DNA from: an uncultured bacterium
GTDB taxonomy: Bacteria > Bacteroidota > Bacteroidia > Bacteroidales > Bacteroidaceae
DNA: 64,000 nt
Assembly: GCA_905215555.1 (NCBI GenBank)
Contig: CAJMQU010000024.1
Location: forward strand, 5,352-69,351
Reading direction: 5' to 3'
In this document: positions 28,178-37,954 of the stretch, piece after piece
Layout: each line of letters opens with the position of its first letter
Position numbering within the stretch: position 1 is the first letter of the stretch
Made by a program: the position numbers and the translations under genes
Notes under the pieces: generated by a model
What the model was told of the DNA's origin: nothing
Database searches by the model: none
Seen by the model: the letters and a program-made list of their open reading frames with translations, nothing else

Positions 28178-30986
28178 GGTAGGGGCGGCGACTATACTGA
28201 TACTGTTGGCGTTGCTTCCTATGAACATTGCCTGTGCACAAGCACAGAAACAGCAAGCGATCCGGCAGAGTATCAAAACCACTTATCCGACAAAGGACTG
28301 GGCGATATCCGACTTTGTTGTGACCGACCCTGCCTTCGGTGCCAAAGCCGAACCGGGATTTGACAACAGGGCTGCTTTTCAGGCGGCTATTGACGCTGCT
28401 TATAAAAGCGGCGGCGGGGTAGTGTATATACCTGCCGGAAATTATGAATTCCGTAGTACACAACTTGGTACAAAGAATGTAAGAGTTCGTCAGGGCCGTT
28501 CGGAAAGCAAGAAAGATTTCCACTTTGAATACGTTTTGCGCCTCCATCCCGGAGTACAACTCCGTGGCGACTGGGCTAATCCGGAGGTCAATAACGGAAA
28601 AGTTCTCGGAACCATTCTTGAAGTGCGTGTCGGCAAAGATGCACCGAATTATGACGGAAGTGTTGAAAGCTGGTGGAACGACGGACAGGCGGACAATGCA
28701 CTTCGCACGACCTATACAAGCATAGCTGACAGATTCATCGAGATGAATGCGGGCACCGGAGTTACTAATCTCTCCATCTGGTATCCTGAGCAGGACATCA
28801 ATGATGTGAAACCCTATCCGTGGACATTGTTCCAAACCCAGGGAGACTGTGCTACGATAGAGCATGTCACTCTCGTCAACTCTTACAACGGCTTTAATTC
28901 TGCACCAAGTGAGTTGCACTATGTGCTGGATAGTTATATCACAGCACTAAACAAGGGTATCGAAGTCCATGTATGTACCGATATCGGGCGTATTGAGAAT
29001 GTCAGGATAAGTCCTGAGTATTGGGCTGAATCCGGTCTTCCGGGAGCACCTTCTCTGGCTGATGTGACGGCCTATACCAAAGCGAACGGCACGGGGTACC
29101 AGATGCACCGTTCGGACTGGGAATATGTTTCTTACCTGCAAGTATCAGGTTACAAGACAGGCGTATGGATTGGACGTGAACCCGGCTTTGCCGATGCCCC
29201 GAACGCTCAGTTGTATGAGGTACATGTAGATAATTGCGGGAATGGATTGTATGTGGAAGATGTCAATCCGTATGGCATACTTATATCGAATTCTTCATTC
29301 GGAGCGGCTGAGGATGGCAATGCCGTATACTTTTACAAGGATTTCAGCACTTCGGTACAATTCAATGGGGTGGATTTCAGCGGACCTGTTGTAAGTGACG
29401 GCAGCGATGGAGTCGTGTCGTTTGAAAGCTGTACATTTAGTGAATACGGAGATTATGCCCTCAAGATGAACAGTGGCAATGCATTGCTGTCCCAATGCGA
29501 TTTCAGGAAGAATGCCGGCCATGTATATCTCGGTGCGGATATGCATACGCTGAAGTCGGTTAATTCGGGCTATAAATGCAATCTGAAAGTTGATAACCAC
29601 AGCACTTCGGCTAAAGTGGAAGTGATTACGGGGAAGAAGTACCTTTTTGACCCCATACCTAAGCACGTAAAAACAAATATAGATGTGCACCCGAGGCCGG
29701 CATCGGATAAAGTCTTGAAAGCAGATCTGGCAAGGGCAACGGGGTTTAATAATGACCGTCCAGTGAAAGACGTATCGGCTGAACTGCAATCTGCACTTGA
29801 TGCGGTGAAAGCTGCCGGTGGCGGTACGCTCTACTTGCCTGCCGGAAGGTATCTGGTGGATAATCCTATCAAAGTTCCTTCGGGAGTTGAATTGAGGGGT
29901 TCATGGGATGTGCAGCATCACACGCAAAGTGGCGGTACTGCTATATTTACCAACTATGATGGCGGAGCTGCCGGAGAAAACGGTCCTTCACTGATACAAC
30001 TTGAAGCGGGTGCCGGCATCAGGGGCATTACGCTGGCACAGCTCAATATCGCTTCTGATGGCTATAGTATATCAAACCCGCGGAAAACTCCGTTCCTGAT
30101 ACAGGGACAAGGTCCTAAGGTGTATATTATCAATGTAACCATAGCAGTAGGCGACAAAGGGATAGACCTGGCTTCATATGACACCAGTGGTCACTATGTC
30201 GATTATCTGGGTGGTGTGCCTTTAAGGGCAGGCATCTGGGTTGGCGGTGGAGCCGAAGGTGGATTCATCCGCAATATGCAGTTTAATCCTCACTATGGGT
30301 CGAGACTTCCGGAAGGAGGACAGGGTTATCCGGAGGTATTTATGATGCGGTTTGTACAATCTAATTGCAGTGCGCTTAAGTTTGCGGATGTCAAGAACCA
30401 GACTATTTTCAACAATTTCGTTTATGGTTCGGTATATGGAATACATTTCCTGAAAGATGCAATAACCGGTAAGTATCCGGGAAAGATGACCGTTATAGGA
30501 CATGGTTCTGACGGATGCACCTATTCTTTGTTTGTAGAAGATGCGGATAAGAATACTAAGATTGTTGCGGTTAATTCAGAGCTAGTCAATACCAAGATTC
30601 CCAATGAGCCGGTAAGGTCGTATGTTCTCATGGGAGATGAAGTTAATACCGGTAAGGTTCATCCTAATGCCAAGCTTATCTTGTATAATAGTGCGTTTTG
30701 GGGAAGTCCTGTTTTCGGCGCGATAATAAACAATGGTATTGTGTCATTCCAGCAAGCCAATTTCTCGCGTTCCGGTACGCAGGGGGTAGATGTCAGAGGT
30801 GGCAAAGCGCATGTGTATACTTCTTATTTCGCTCAGAAAATAACAGGTCCGGCCACCGGAGATGGAGGGTATGCGAGGCTGGGCGTACAGGGTAAATCGA
30901 TAGAGCTCACTAATAACTACTATATCTCCGGATTTCGGTTTCATAAATCGGGGGAGGGACTGATTTATGGTTCTGATAAAAAGTAG
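28161..30986 (+). CDS. Tandem pectate-lyase-3-type beta-helix protein (GH55-like architecture)
   Basis: The start at 28161 (MKTSSKVGAATILILL) gives a clear signal peptide; an upstream in-frame start at 28044 would place 39 unlikely residues before it. The 941-residue protein has two right-handed beta-helix domains, each opening with the Pectate_lyase_3 signature: AAFQAAIDAAYKSGGGVVYI (about 70-90) and LQSALDAVKAAGGGTLYLPA (about 540-560). Two such helices in one chain are the layout of GH55 exo/endo-beta-1,3-glucanases, but many uncharacterised Bacteroides proteins share it. It probably acts on or binds the target glycan in the periplasm or at the surface. It overlaps the preceding GH2 gene by 17 bases. 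Confidence 0.78.
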   Translation: MKTSSKVGAATILILLALLPMNIACAQAQKQQAIRQSIKTTYPTKDWAISDFVVTDPAFGAKAEPGFDNRAAFQAAIDAAYKSGGGVVYIPAGNYEFRSTQLGTKNVRVRQGRSESKKDFHFEYVLRLHPGVQLRGDWANPEVNNGKVLGTILEVRVGKDAPNYDGSVESWWNDGQADNALRTTYTSIADRFIEMNAGTGVTNLSIWYPEQDINDVKPYPWTLFQTQGDCATIEHVTLVNSYNGFNSAPSELHYVLDSYITALNKGIEVHVCTDIGRIENVRISPEYWAESGLPGAPSLADVTAYTKANGTGYQMHRSDWEYVSYLQVSGYKTGVWIGREPGFADAPNAQLYEVHVDNCGNGLYVEDVNPYGILISNSSFGAAEDGNAVYFYKDFSTSVQFNGVDFSGPVVSDGSDGVVSFESCTFSEYGDYALKMNSGNALLSQCDFRKNAGHVYLGADMHTLKSVNSGYKCNLKVDNHSTSAKVEVITGKKYLFDPIPKHVKTNIDVHPRPASDKVLKADLARATGFNNDRPVKDVSAELQSALDAVKAAGGGTLYLPAGRYLVDNPIKVPSGVELRGSWDVQHHTQSGGTAIFTNYDGGAAGENGPSLIQLEAGAGIRGITLAQLNIASDGYSISNPRKTPFLIQGQGPKVYIINVTIAVGDKGIDLASYDTSGHYVDYLGGVPLRAGIWVGGGAEGGFIRNMQFNPHYGSRLPEGGQGYPEVFMMRFVQSNCSALKFADVKNQTIFNNFVYGSVYGIHFLKDAITGKYPGKMTVIGHGSDGCTYSLFVEDADKNTKIVAVNSELVNTKIPNEPVRSYVLMGDEVNTGKVHPNAKLILYNSAFWGSPVFGAIINNGIVSFQQANFSRSGTQGVDVRGGKAHVYTSYFAQKITGPATGDGGYARLGVQGKSIELTNNYYISGFRFHKSGEGLIYGSDKK

Positions 30987-31134
30987 GCATGGCAGGACTA
31001 CAATGTTTATGTACGAGATTTAAATCTAAGTTTAAGGATAAATTACTACCCGTTTTTGTCCTAAGATTTTAAATTCTCGAAAAAAAGAAGAAAATACATG
31101 GCTGTAATCATTTCTTTTTCAAAGGTTTAAGAAG

Positions 31135-31226
31135 TGGCTATCTCGCATAACGACAGTGATACCCTCACATAACGACTGAGATAGCCTCTCATAACGACTG
31201 AGGGTACCTCAAATAACGCCTCTGAT
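31135..31226. repeat. Array 2: four units with CATAACGAC core, 22-bp period
   Basis: CATAACGAC (last copy AATAACGCC) occurs at 31146, 31168, 31190 and 31212, exactly 22 bases apart. The arms between cores are complementary two units apart: GGCTATCTC (31136-31144) with GAGATAGCC (31178-31186), and GATACCCTCA (31158-31167) with TGAGGGTACC (31199-31208, one mismatch). Confidence 0.88.
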
Positions 31227-31415
31227 CGGATGTAAAAATAGAAGATGAATTTCAAGTGTCGGTCTAGCTCATAACTGGCAAGAAAGGAGGCAAATGATAA
31301 TTTATGCTTTTTTAGATACGGATTTCACGGATTACACGGTTGTGATGATTTTCAAGATGTGAAGAGAAAAGAGCGTGATTTGCTGATGGGTGGTCCTACA
31401 GATTGATAAAAAGGC

Positions 31416-31498
31416 GATTAATGTTTCATTTTAATTGAAAATTAATTGCCAGATAAGCGCAATATAGCTGAATGCTTAATCTGTGGGTTCTACTTTTG
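31416..31498 (+). promoter_or_regulatory. Promoter of the GH71/99-like operon with conserved upstream element
   Basis: TACTTTTG at 31491-31498 is the -7 box. CCAGATAAGCG at 31449-31459, TTAATCT at 31476-31482 and a TTTTAATTGAAAATTAA dyad at about 31430-31446 repeat the words and distances of the susC promoter block at 11606-11691. Confidence 0.7.
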
Positions 31499-31562
31499 CA
31501 GTAAAGATTATCAAGTGGAATAGGTAGCAAGTTTTTAATAACAGATATAAAGATAATACATT

Positions 31563-32855
31563 ATGAGGAATAAGTTATTCGTTACGTTGGGTATACTTGG
31601 TATAAGTATGTTGGCTTATGCCGCTCCCAAACACTCTCAGGAAACTTCTTATCCAAGTTACAAAGGATTGATTATGGCAGGATACCAAGGTTGGTTCCGC
31701 GGTCCGCAGGATGGAACCAATCAAGGCTATGGCCATTATGGGACCGGAAAACAATTTGACGAGAAGCATTGCACTATTGATGCATGGCCTGATGTCAGTG
31801 AATATGAAAAGACCTATGAGACGTCTTTCCGGCATGCCGACGGAAGAAAGGCACATGTATTCAGTTCAGCGGACAAGTCTACTGTCGACCTGCACTTCAA
31901 ATGGATGAAGGAGTATGGAGTAGATGGAGTATTCGTGCAACGCTTTTTTAGCTATACCCGCGGAGACCAGCAAAACTCGGTACCTAACCGTATTTTAGCG
32001 AATGCCTTGGAAGCTGCTTCAAAGTATGACCGCGCAATAGCTGTCATGTATGATTTATCTGGGTTGAAAAAGTCAGGTGAAGACTGTTCCCTGATTATGG
32101 AAGACTGGAAAAGACTGGTAGACAAGCAGAAGGTAACTAATCAGGCTGGAAAAAAGACTTATCTGCATCATAATGGAAAGCCAGTGGTGGCTATATGGGG
32201 AGTCGGTTTTCCCGACCGTCCTTATAATATCAGGAATATCGGTTTAGACCGTTTGATCGACTTCTTGCAGAATGATCCTGTTTATGGCGGCTGCACGGTG
32301 ATGTTGGGTGTTCCTACTTTCTGGCGTAATCTGGAGGCTGATTGTATCAATGATCCCTATCTGCATACAGTGATTAAGAAAGCGGATATAGTTCTGCCAT
32401 GGACTGTCCAGCGTTTTTCTCCTTTATTGCATAACGACATGGACCGCTTCCGTGACTTGGTGATTGAAGATATCCGTTGGTGCAAGGAGAACGGTATAGA
32501 TTATGTTCCTGCCGTAACTCCCGGATTCAGTTGGCACAATCTTAGCAAACTGGAATTTCCGGATGACGTGAAGCCTGTTGGCAGTATTCCGCGTCAGGGA
32601 GGACGTTTCTATTGGCAGCAGCTTTCTACTGCAATGTTGGCAGGTGCCGAGATGATTTATGTGGCCATGTTTGATGAAGTGGACGAGGGAACCGCCATCT
32701 TTAAATGTACGGGAGACCATCCGGTTAGTGATGTGGCCAAGTTTATTGATATGGACGGACAGCCTTCCGACCATTATCTGTGGCTGACAGGTGAGGCTGC
32801 CCGCATGCTCAGGAAAGAGATTCCACTGACGTTTAAGATGCCCGTAAGAGAATAA
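31563..32855 (+). CDS. GH71/GH99-like glycoside hydrolase
   Basis: The 430-residue protein has a signal peptide (1-20) and one TIM-barrel-like domain with GLIMAGYQGWFRGP at the start, YGVDGVFVQRF (about 120), MYDLSGL and ADIVLPWTVQRF, a pattern of the GH71/GH99-like group of Bacteroides. GH99 enzymes are endo-alpha-mannanases or mannosidases and GH71 enzymes alpha-1,3-glucanases; the catalytic acids cannot be placed with certainty from sequence reading. It is the first gene of a plus-strand operon that runs through the second GH3; the next gene starts 3 bases after its stop. Regulation is probably shared with susC through the common promoter element. Confidence 0.8.
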   Translation: MRNKLFVTLGILGISMLAYAAPKHSQETSYPSYKGLIMAGYQGWFRGPQDGTNQGYGHYGTGKQFDEKHCTIDAWPDVSEYEKTYETSFRHADGRKAHVFSSADKSTVDLHFKWMKEYGVDGVFVQRFFSYTRGDQQNSVPNRILANALEAASKYDRAIAVMYDLSGLKKSGEDCSLIMEDWKRLVDKQKVTNQAGKKTYLHHNGKPVVAIWGVGFPDRPYNIRNIGLDRLIDFLQNDPVYGGCTVMLGVPTFWRNLEADCINDPYLHTVIKKADIVLPWTVQRFSPLLHNDMDRFRDLVIEDIRWCKENGIDYVPAVTPGFSWHNLSKLEFPDDVKPVGSIPRQGGRFYWQQLSTAMLAGAEMIYVAMFDEVDEGTAIFKCTGDHPVSDVAKFIDMDGQPSDHYLWLTGEAARMLRKEIPLTFKMPVRE

Positions 32856-32858
32856 CTT

Positions 32859-34256
32859 ATGAAACGATCCTGCTTTATAATAGTCCTGTTTGTATCTTTC
32901 TTGCTTTGGGCGGGCGGGGTACAGGCACGAATAACATTACCGTCCTTTTTTTCGGATGGGATGGTGTTGCAGCAACAAAGTTCAGTTGCCATTTGGGGAA
33001 ACAGTGACAGAAAACTGCAGAAAGTTACTGTAAAGACTTCGTGGAATAACAAAAAATATACAGTAACGACTGATGAATCGGGTAGCTGGAAAGTAAAAGT
33101 AGAAACACCGGTGTATGGTGGTCCCTACCATATTGAGATGAATGATGGCGAGACAGTACGAATTAATGATGTATTGATTGGTGAGGTCTGGCTCTGTTCA
33201 GGTCAGTCTAATATGGATATGCGTGTAGGCGGGCGTTATAGTGATCCGGTGATTGGGTCGTTGGATGCGATTGTCACTTCCGGAAATCCTGATATACGTA
33301 TGTTTACAGTAGGAAGTAAAATGACGTCCGAACCGCTGACTGATTGTGAAGGTGAGTGGCAGGAAGCCTCATCGGAGACTGTTCCCGGGTTTTCGGCTGC
33401 GGGATACTTTTTCGCACGTAAACTGAATCAGGTGTTGGGCATTCCCGTGGGCATTATTCATGCCAGTTATGGAGGCTCACGGGTGGAGGCCTGGATGAGT
33501 AAAGAAGGTGTAGCGCCTTACAAAGACTTGCCGGATGTGCATAATGCTTCTATTCTCTATAATGGAATGTTGAGTCCTGTGGTCGGATATGGCATTCGGG
33601 GATGTTTATGGTATCAGGGGGAAGCAAATGTGGATGCACCTGATTTATATACCCAGTTGTTTCCCTCATTGGTGAGCGACTGGCGTAAACAATGGGGGAT
33701 AGGGGAATTCCCCTTCTACTATGCCCAGATTGCTCCGTTCAATTATAATAAAGGAGAGGGGAAAGGCAAGAATTCGGCTTATCTGCGTGAGGCGCAAGTG
33801 AAATGTCTTCATCTTATACCTTCTTCGGGTATGATTGTGCTGACTGATGTTGGTGATGACCGCACTATACATCCTATGGAGAAAGAAACGGTGGGCAATC
33901 GGTTTGCTTATCTGGCCTTGGGACGTACGTATGCTAAGAAGGGCTTTCCGGTAACGGGGCCGTTGTATAAATCTATGCAGACGGAGGGCAACAAGATTAT
34001 CTTGTCATTTGATGAAATGGGTAAAGGATTGACTACTTATCGGCAGCCATTGAATGGCTTTGAAGTAGCCGGCGAGGATAGAGTATTTCATCCGGCCAAT
34101 GCACGTTTTGGAAAAGATGCACAAACGGTTGTAGTGTCAAGCCCGGAGGTGGAACATCCTGTCGCGGTGCGCTATGCCTTTAAGGATTATGTGGAAGGTT
34201 GCCTTTATAATATGTCCGGCCTTCCGGCATCTTCATTCAGAACAGATAACTGGTAA
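32859..34256 (+). CDS. CE20-type carbohydrate esterase (sialate O-acetylesterase family), second copy
   Basis: The 465-residue secreted protein has the same layout as the esterase at 2319-3794: Ig-like N-terminal domain, CSGQSNMDM with nucleophile Ser117, and DRTIHPMEKETVGNRFAYLAL with the catalytic His. The two are clearly paralogous (shared KVTVKTSWNNK/VTIKTSWDNK, VLQQQ, SGLPASSFRTDNW/YGIPVAPFRTDNW ends) but not identical. Two esterases at opposite ends of the locus point to a substrate with acyl groups at more than one position. It sits 3 bases after the GH71/99-like gene and 12 before the heparinase-like gene. Confidence 0.9.
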   Translation: MKRSCFIIVLFVSFLLWAGGVQARITLPSFFSDGMVLQQQSSVAIWGNSDRKLQKVTVKTSWNNKKYTVTTDESGSWKVKVETPVYGGPYHIEMNDGETVRINDVLIGEVWLCSGQSNMDMRVGGRYSDPVIGSLDAIVTSGNPDIRMFTVGSKMTSEPLTDCEGEWQEASSETVPGFSAAGYFFARKLNQVLGIPVGIIHASYGGSRVEAWMSKEGVAPYKDLPDVHNASILYNGMLSPVVGYGIRGCLWYQGEANVDAPDLYTQLFPSLVSDWRKQWGIGEFPFYYAQIAPFNYNKGEGKGKNSAYLREAQVKCLHLIPSSGMIVLTDVGDDRTIHPMEKETVGNRFAYLALGRTYAKKGFPVTGPLYKSMQTEGNKIILSFDEMGKGLTTYRQPLNGFEVAGEDRVFHPANARFGKDAQTVVVSSPEVEHPVAVRYAFKDYVEGCLYNMSGLPASSFRTDNW

Positions 34257-34268
34257 TAAGAGAATATC

Positions 34269-37200
34269 ATGAAAAACAAAAACGATTTCCTTAAAATAGC
34301 TTGTGCCGTACTACTCCTTTTAGTGGGGGCAACCGGGAAAAGCAGGGCACAAGAGACAAAGAAGAGTTATTGGAACCTGCGTACCCAATTGGTTCCTTTA
34401 CGCTTGCCTCCTCCGCCCCCCGGCTATAAACCGGAGTATCTGGACCTGAATGGAGACGGGAAACCGGATGCTATTAAGTCTGTCACCCACAACGATATAC
34501 CCATCTTGTGGCTGGATGATGACGGCAATATGAAAGAAGGGGACCTGGAAGGTGATATGGTGAATGATTGCCTGTTGGTTGACCGCAACAAGGATGGCAT
34601 TTATGGAGGTCAGGGCGACTTGATTATCGACTGGGTGGATACGGATGGAGACGGGAAAGCGGATATGCAGATCGTCATCGAATATCCGAAAGAACGTACG
34701 GGAGAGGTATGGCCCAACGGGCATTATATGATTATGCTCGATCCGGATCATGACAATGTCTTCAATTATATCAATTGGAATAATTTTACCCTTCAGTGCT
34801 GGGATCGCAGTGGCTTGTCCGATTTCTATGAGGATTACAGCGGCCGTACGGCTTTCATGAAGATACATACTTCCACGTATGATATGAAGGATTTGCGCTT
34901 GAACTGGGAGAACCCTTTCCTGTTCTATGATCCGGATGGAGACCATCTGACGGAAATGGCTATCCGTATGGTTGATTCGCCCAAGATTCATGATCCGGAT
35001 GCACCTTCCAATAGCTATGTAAATCGCCAGTTGGAAGGACGGGTGGACTGGGTCTCATTGGCAGTCGATCTGGATAATGATAATACTACCGGAAATGAAT
35101 TCGACTTTGATTTCACGATTGGTTTCCAGGGAGAAGGCTTTGATTATATGGATCAGGTTCATCCTGTTAAAAACCTGCGTGGCTTGCCGGAAGCAGACCG
35201 GTTCTTTATGGATCCCCGCTATCGGCAGTTGACGGAGCTGGTTTATCCGGACCATGACAGTGCACAGGAACTCATCTTCCGGCGTGGCAAATGGAACCGC
35301 ATTAACTTTGTATATGATGAGGATGACGATTGCAGCCGTTGGGAACGTGTGGAGTTCTATGATCCCAAAGATCCGTTTAAAGTAGGATGGAATAAGGGTG
35401 GTATCGACAACAATAAACAGAGTGATGCCGCCGGTGACCGGGGTGAGTGGGATATGGACAATTCTGGAAATGCCCGGCTCTATATCAGCCGTTTCGATGG
35501 ACGTCTGCATCTTTATGGAGCGGAAACCGGTGTTTGGCGTATCGACCAGAATGCCGGATATTTTCAGGGATGGGATCGTATGTGGATGGACTTCCGCGAC
35601 CCGAAGCGCTTTGCTACTGTACTTTATAGTGACCGTGACAACAATGGTTTCTTTGACCATATAGAGTATGATCTGGATGGTGACATGCAGATGGAGACTG
35701 TGATAGACTTCAAGGAACTGGGTATTGACGACACCTGTGAGGTGATTGATATTTCAGAATTTACCTATGATGATTATGTAGCGTTAGGTAAACGGATGTC
35801 GGAGGGTATCTGGAAAAAGGCGGATCAGGCGGTGCAAGTGGCGCGTCAGTATGGAATAGAGCCCCTTTGGTATGCCAAATGGATGCAAGCTTCTACTACT
35901 CGCGACAAGTATAGCCGTGGCTACTGGTTGCAATTCTATTTATATAAGGATTTGGAGAATCTGTTTATCCGGCAGGGAGATGAGGCGAAACTTCGTTTGT
36001 TGAATCAGGCTTATTATTCCGGTGACTGGTCAGTCCTGGCAAAGAAAAATGCAGAAGGTTTCTACTTCTTCTCAGAGGAAGATGTGGCGGCTATCCGTGC
36101 ATCGGCCAAAACCCGTTGGGGAAAGAAGATTATAGCCGACCTGGAACAGAAGATAAAGGAAAGACGAAAACATCCTATGGAAGTGCCGAAAGAGGAAAGT
36201 GGACATTTCCACGATTACTTCTGTCCGGTACATAACTTACTGTTTACTTTCCGTTGGGATAGGCCCCTGGCACATTATTGTTCGGCTTGTGACAAAGAGT
36301 GGATAGGAAACAACCGTTATGACTGGGCATGGATTCATGAAGTGCACACACGGAACAAGGAGTATCTTTATCAGTGCATGTACCTTTATTTGGCGACGGA
36401 CAAACAAGTGTATGCCGATTATATCCGCACTATGTTGCTGGATTATGCCAGCAAATATGATGGTTGGTTTGAGCACAATTCCGCCAGAGAAGCTACGGAT
36501 AAACACAGTGGAAAGGCTTTTGCACAGAGCTTGGATGAGTCGAGTTGGGCAACAAAAGTGGCTATGGCCTATACCGTGATAAAGCCTACTTTGTCCGCAG
36601 CAGACATCAAGGCGATAGAGAATGGTTATCTGAAACCGGCGGCAAAGCTGTTGCTCCATCGTCCGGCAGGTGCCAATTGGCAAATGTGGCACAATAGCGG
36701 TTTGGTTGCTTTGGGTGTTGCGTTGGAGAACGATTCCATAATCGATGTGGCAATCAATAAAAATATATATGGCTACCATTTCCTGATGAAGAAGCATAAG
36801 AACAGTGACGGCTGGATTAATGAAGGTTCTCCGCACTATCATTATTATCCGTTGGAAGCCCTGTTGTTCACGGCTAATGCGGTGAAGTGCCGCGGAATCA
36901 AGCTTTTCGACAGGGACTTGCACGACATGTTTGTTGAACCGGTGAAGGGTACTTATCCCGATTTGTCTTTTCCGGCACATAGCGACGGATGGTATGGCGC
37001 TAATCTGCTTTCTCAGTCGGCATTGTATGAGATTGCTGACGCCCGTTATAATGACCCGCTGCTGAAACGGGTGTTGGAACTGACCTATGCACAGAAGAAG
37101 CGCCTTGATCCGGAGGCTCTGTTGAACAATCAGACTATAAATGCATCAGATGAAAAAATGATTCAGCAAAGTTACTCATTTGGTACCTCAGGGTTCTGCC

Positions 37201-37925
37201 TGTTGCGCAGTGATGCACGCACAGTGGTACTGAAATTCGGTGGTGAAGGCATCGGGCATGGACATCCCGACAAGCTTTCCATCACGATTCATGACGGCAA
37301 GAATGAACTGGTTTCCGACTTTGGAACTTCCGGTTATGGAGTTCCTGATTACTTGAAATGGTATAAACGCAGTCTGTCGCACAATACGGTGACGGTGGAT
37401 GCAAAAGATCAGAAGAGAAGTGTGGGCAAACTGTTGAAATTCATCCCCCGTCCTGATGGCGGATATGCCGAAGCTGAGACGGTTACTGCTTATCCGGGAG
37501 TTGATATGAAGCGTAGCCTGGATTTGAAAGGAAATCAGTTGCAAGATGTATATACTTGTACTTCCGATTCTTCCCATCTGTATGAGTATGTGATTCTTTT
37601 CAATGAAAAACCTGTTTTAGAGGGGCAGCCGGTGGCAACAACACTCACGGGCAGTGAAGTGCATGAACGGATTCATAATACTTATTCTTATCCTTATCGA
37701 CCGGGATTTACTTGCCGGACTCCGTCGGCTACTGTCCGCCTGAATGTCTCTGAAGGAGAAGTGATGGAAGTGGTGCTGGGGGAAGCCTCGGGAATACCCG
37801 CAAACCCGACCGTAAAAGACGGGCCGGGGGCAGGAGACATAGCGGTGAAGCCTTGCTATCCGCTGATTATCCGTACAAAAGGCAAAACAATGAAGGTAGA
37901 GGCTGACTGGAATCTTATACAATAG
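34269..37925 (+). CDS. Heparinase II/III-like polysaccharide lyase with large Ca-binding-type N-terminal region
   Basis: The 1218-residue protein has a signal peptide (1-27). Residues about 50-500 are rich in Asp/Asn loops (DLNGDGKPDA, DWVDTDGDGKADM, DPDGDHLTEM, DRDNNGFFDH), like thrombospondin-3 or EF-hand Ca sites; no family name is certain. An alpha/alpha toroid (about 540-960) has YCSACDKEW, NWQMWHNSGL (about 802) and NEGSPHYHYYPLEAL (about 850), which likely hold the catalytic Asn/His/Tyr. The C-terminal beta-sandwich starts at about 980 with GHGHPDKLSITIHDG and RSLSHNTVTVD, the Heparinase_II_III signature. The family eliminates uronic-acid linkages (PL12/15/17/21 relatives). It is unusually long because of the N-terminal half. 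Confidence 0.85.
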   Translation: MKNKNDFLKIACAVLLLLVGATGKSRAQETKKSYWNLRTQLVPLRLPPPPPGYKPEYLDLNGDGKPDAIKSVTHNDIPILWLDDDGNMKEGDLEGDMVNDCLLVDRNKDGIYGGQGDLIIDWVDTDGDGKADMQIVIEYPKERTGEVWPNGHYMIMLDPDHDNVFNYINWNNFTLQCWDRSGLSDFYEDYSGRTAFMKIHTSTYDMKDLRLNWENPFLFYDPDGDHLTEMAIRMVDSPKIHDPDAPSNSYVNRQLEGRVDWVSLAVDLDNDNTTGNEFDFDFTIGFQGEGFDYMDQVHPVKNLRGLPEADRFFMDPRYRQLTELVYPDHDSAQELIFRRGKWNRINFVYDEDDDCSRWERVEFYDPKDPFKVGWNKGGIDNNKQSDAAGDRGEWDMDNSGNARLYISRFDGRLHLYGAETGVWRIDQNAGYFQGWDRMWMDFRDPKRFATVLYSDRDNNGFFDHIEYDLDGDMQMETVIDFKELGIDDTCEVIDISEFTYDDYVALGKRMSEGIWKKADQAVQVARQYGIEPLWYAKWMQASTTRDKYSRGYWLQFYLYKDLENLFIRQGDEAKLRLLNQAYYSGDWSVLAKKNAEGFYFFSEEDVAAIRASAKTRWGKKIIADLEQKIKERRKHPMEVPKEESGHFHDYFCPVHNLLFTFRWDRPLAHYCSACDKEWIGNNRYDWAWIHEVHTRNKEYLYQCMYLYLATDKQVYADYIRTMLLDYASKYDGWFEHNSAREATDKHSGKAFAQSLDESSWATKVAMAYTVIKPTLSAADIKAIENGYLKPAAKLLLHRPAGANWQMWHNSGLVALGVALENDSIIDVAINKNIYGYHFLMKKHKNSDGWINEGSPHYHYYPLEALLFTANAVKCRGIKLFDRDLHDMFVEPVKGTYPDLSFPAHSDGWYGANLLSQSALYEIADARYNDPLLKRVLELTYAQKKRLDPEALLNNQTINASDEKMIQQSYSFGTSGFCLLRSDARTVVLKFGGEGIGHGHPDKLSITIHDGKNELVSDFGTSGYGVPDYLKWYKRSLSHNTVTVDAKDQKRSVGKLLKFIPRPDGGYAEAETVTAYPGVDMKRSLDLKGNQLQDVYTCTSDSSHLYEYVILFNEKPVLEGQPVATTLTGSEVHERIHNTYSYPYRPGFTCRTPSATVRLNVSEGEVMEVVLGEASGIPANPTVKDGPGAGDIAVKPCYPLIIRTKGKTMKVEADWNLIQ

Positions 37926-37954
37926 AATCGTATAAAATATAAACTTATAATTTT

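Larger units (their letters stand above)
30987..31562 (+). other. 576-base gap: long hairpin, 22-bp array and promoter block
   Basis: The gap holds an imperfect hairpin at about 31014-31079 (CGAGATTTAAATCT against AGATTTTAAATTCTCG), the repeat array at 31135-31226, a short ACGGATTTCACGGATTACACGG direct repeat near 31318-31340 and the promoter block at 31416-31498. No coding frame is supported. Confidence 0.6.

Noticed and set aside
28146..28919. A 257-codon minus-strand frame opposite the beta-helix gene
   Set aside because: No domain is visible and it is fully antisense to a well supported gene.
31014..31079. Intrinsic terminator after the beta-helix gene
   Set aside because: The hairpin is long but imperfect and is followed by an A-run, not a T-run, on the coding strand.
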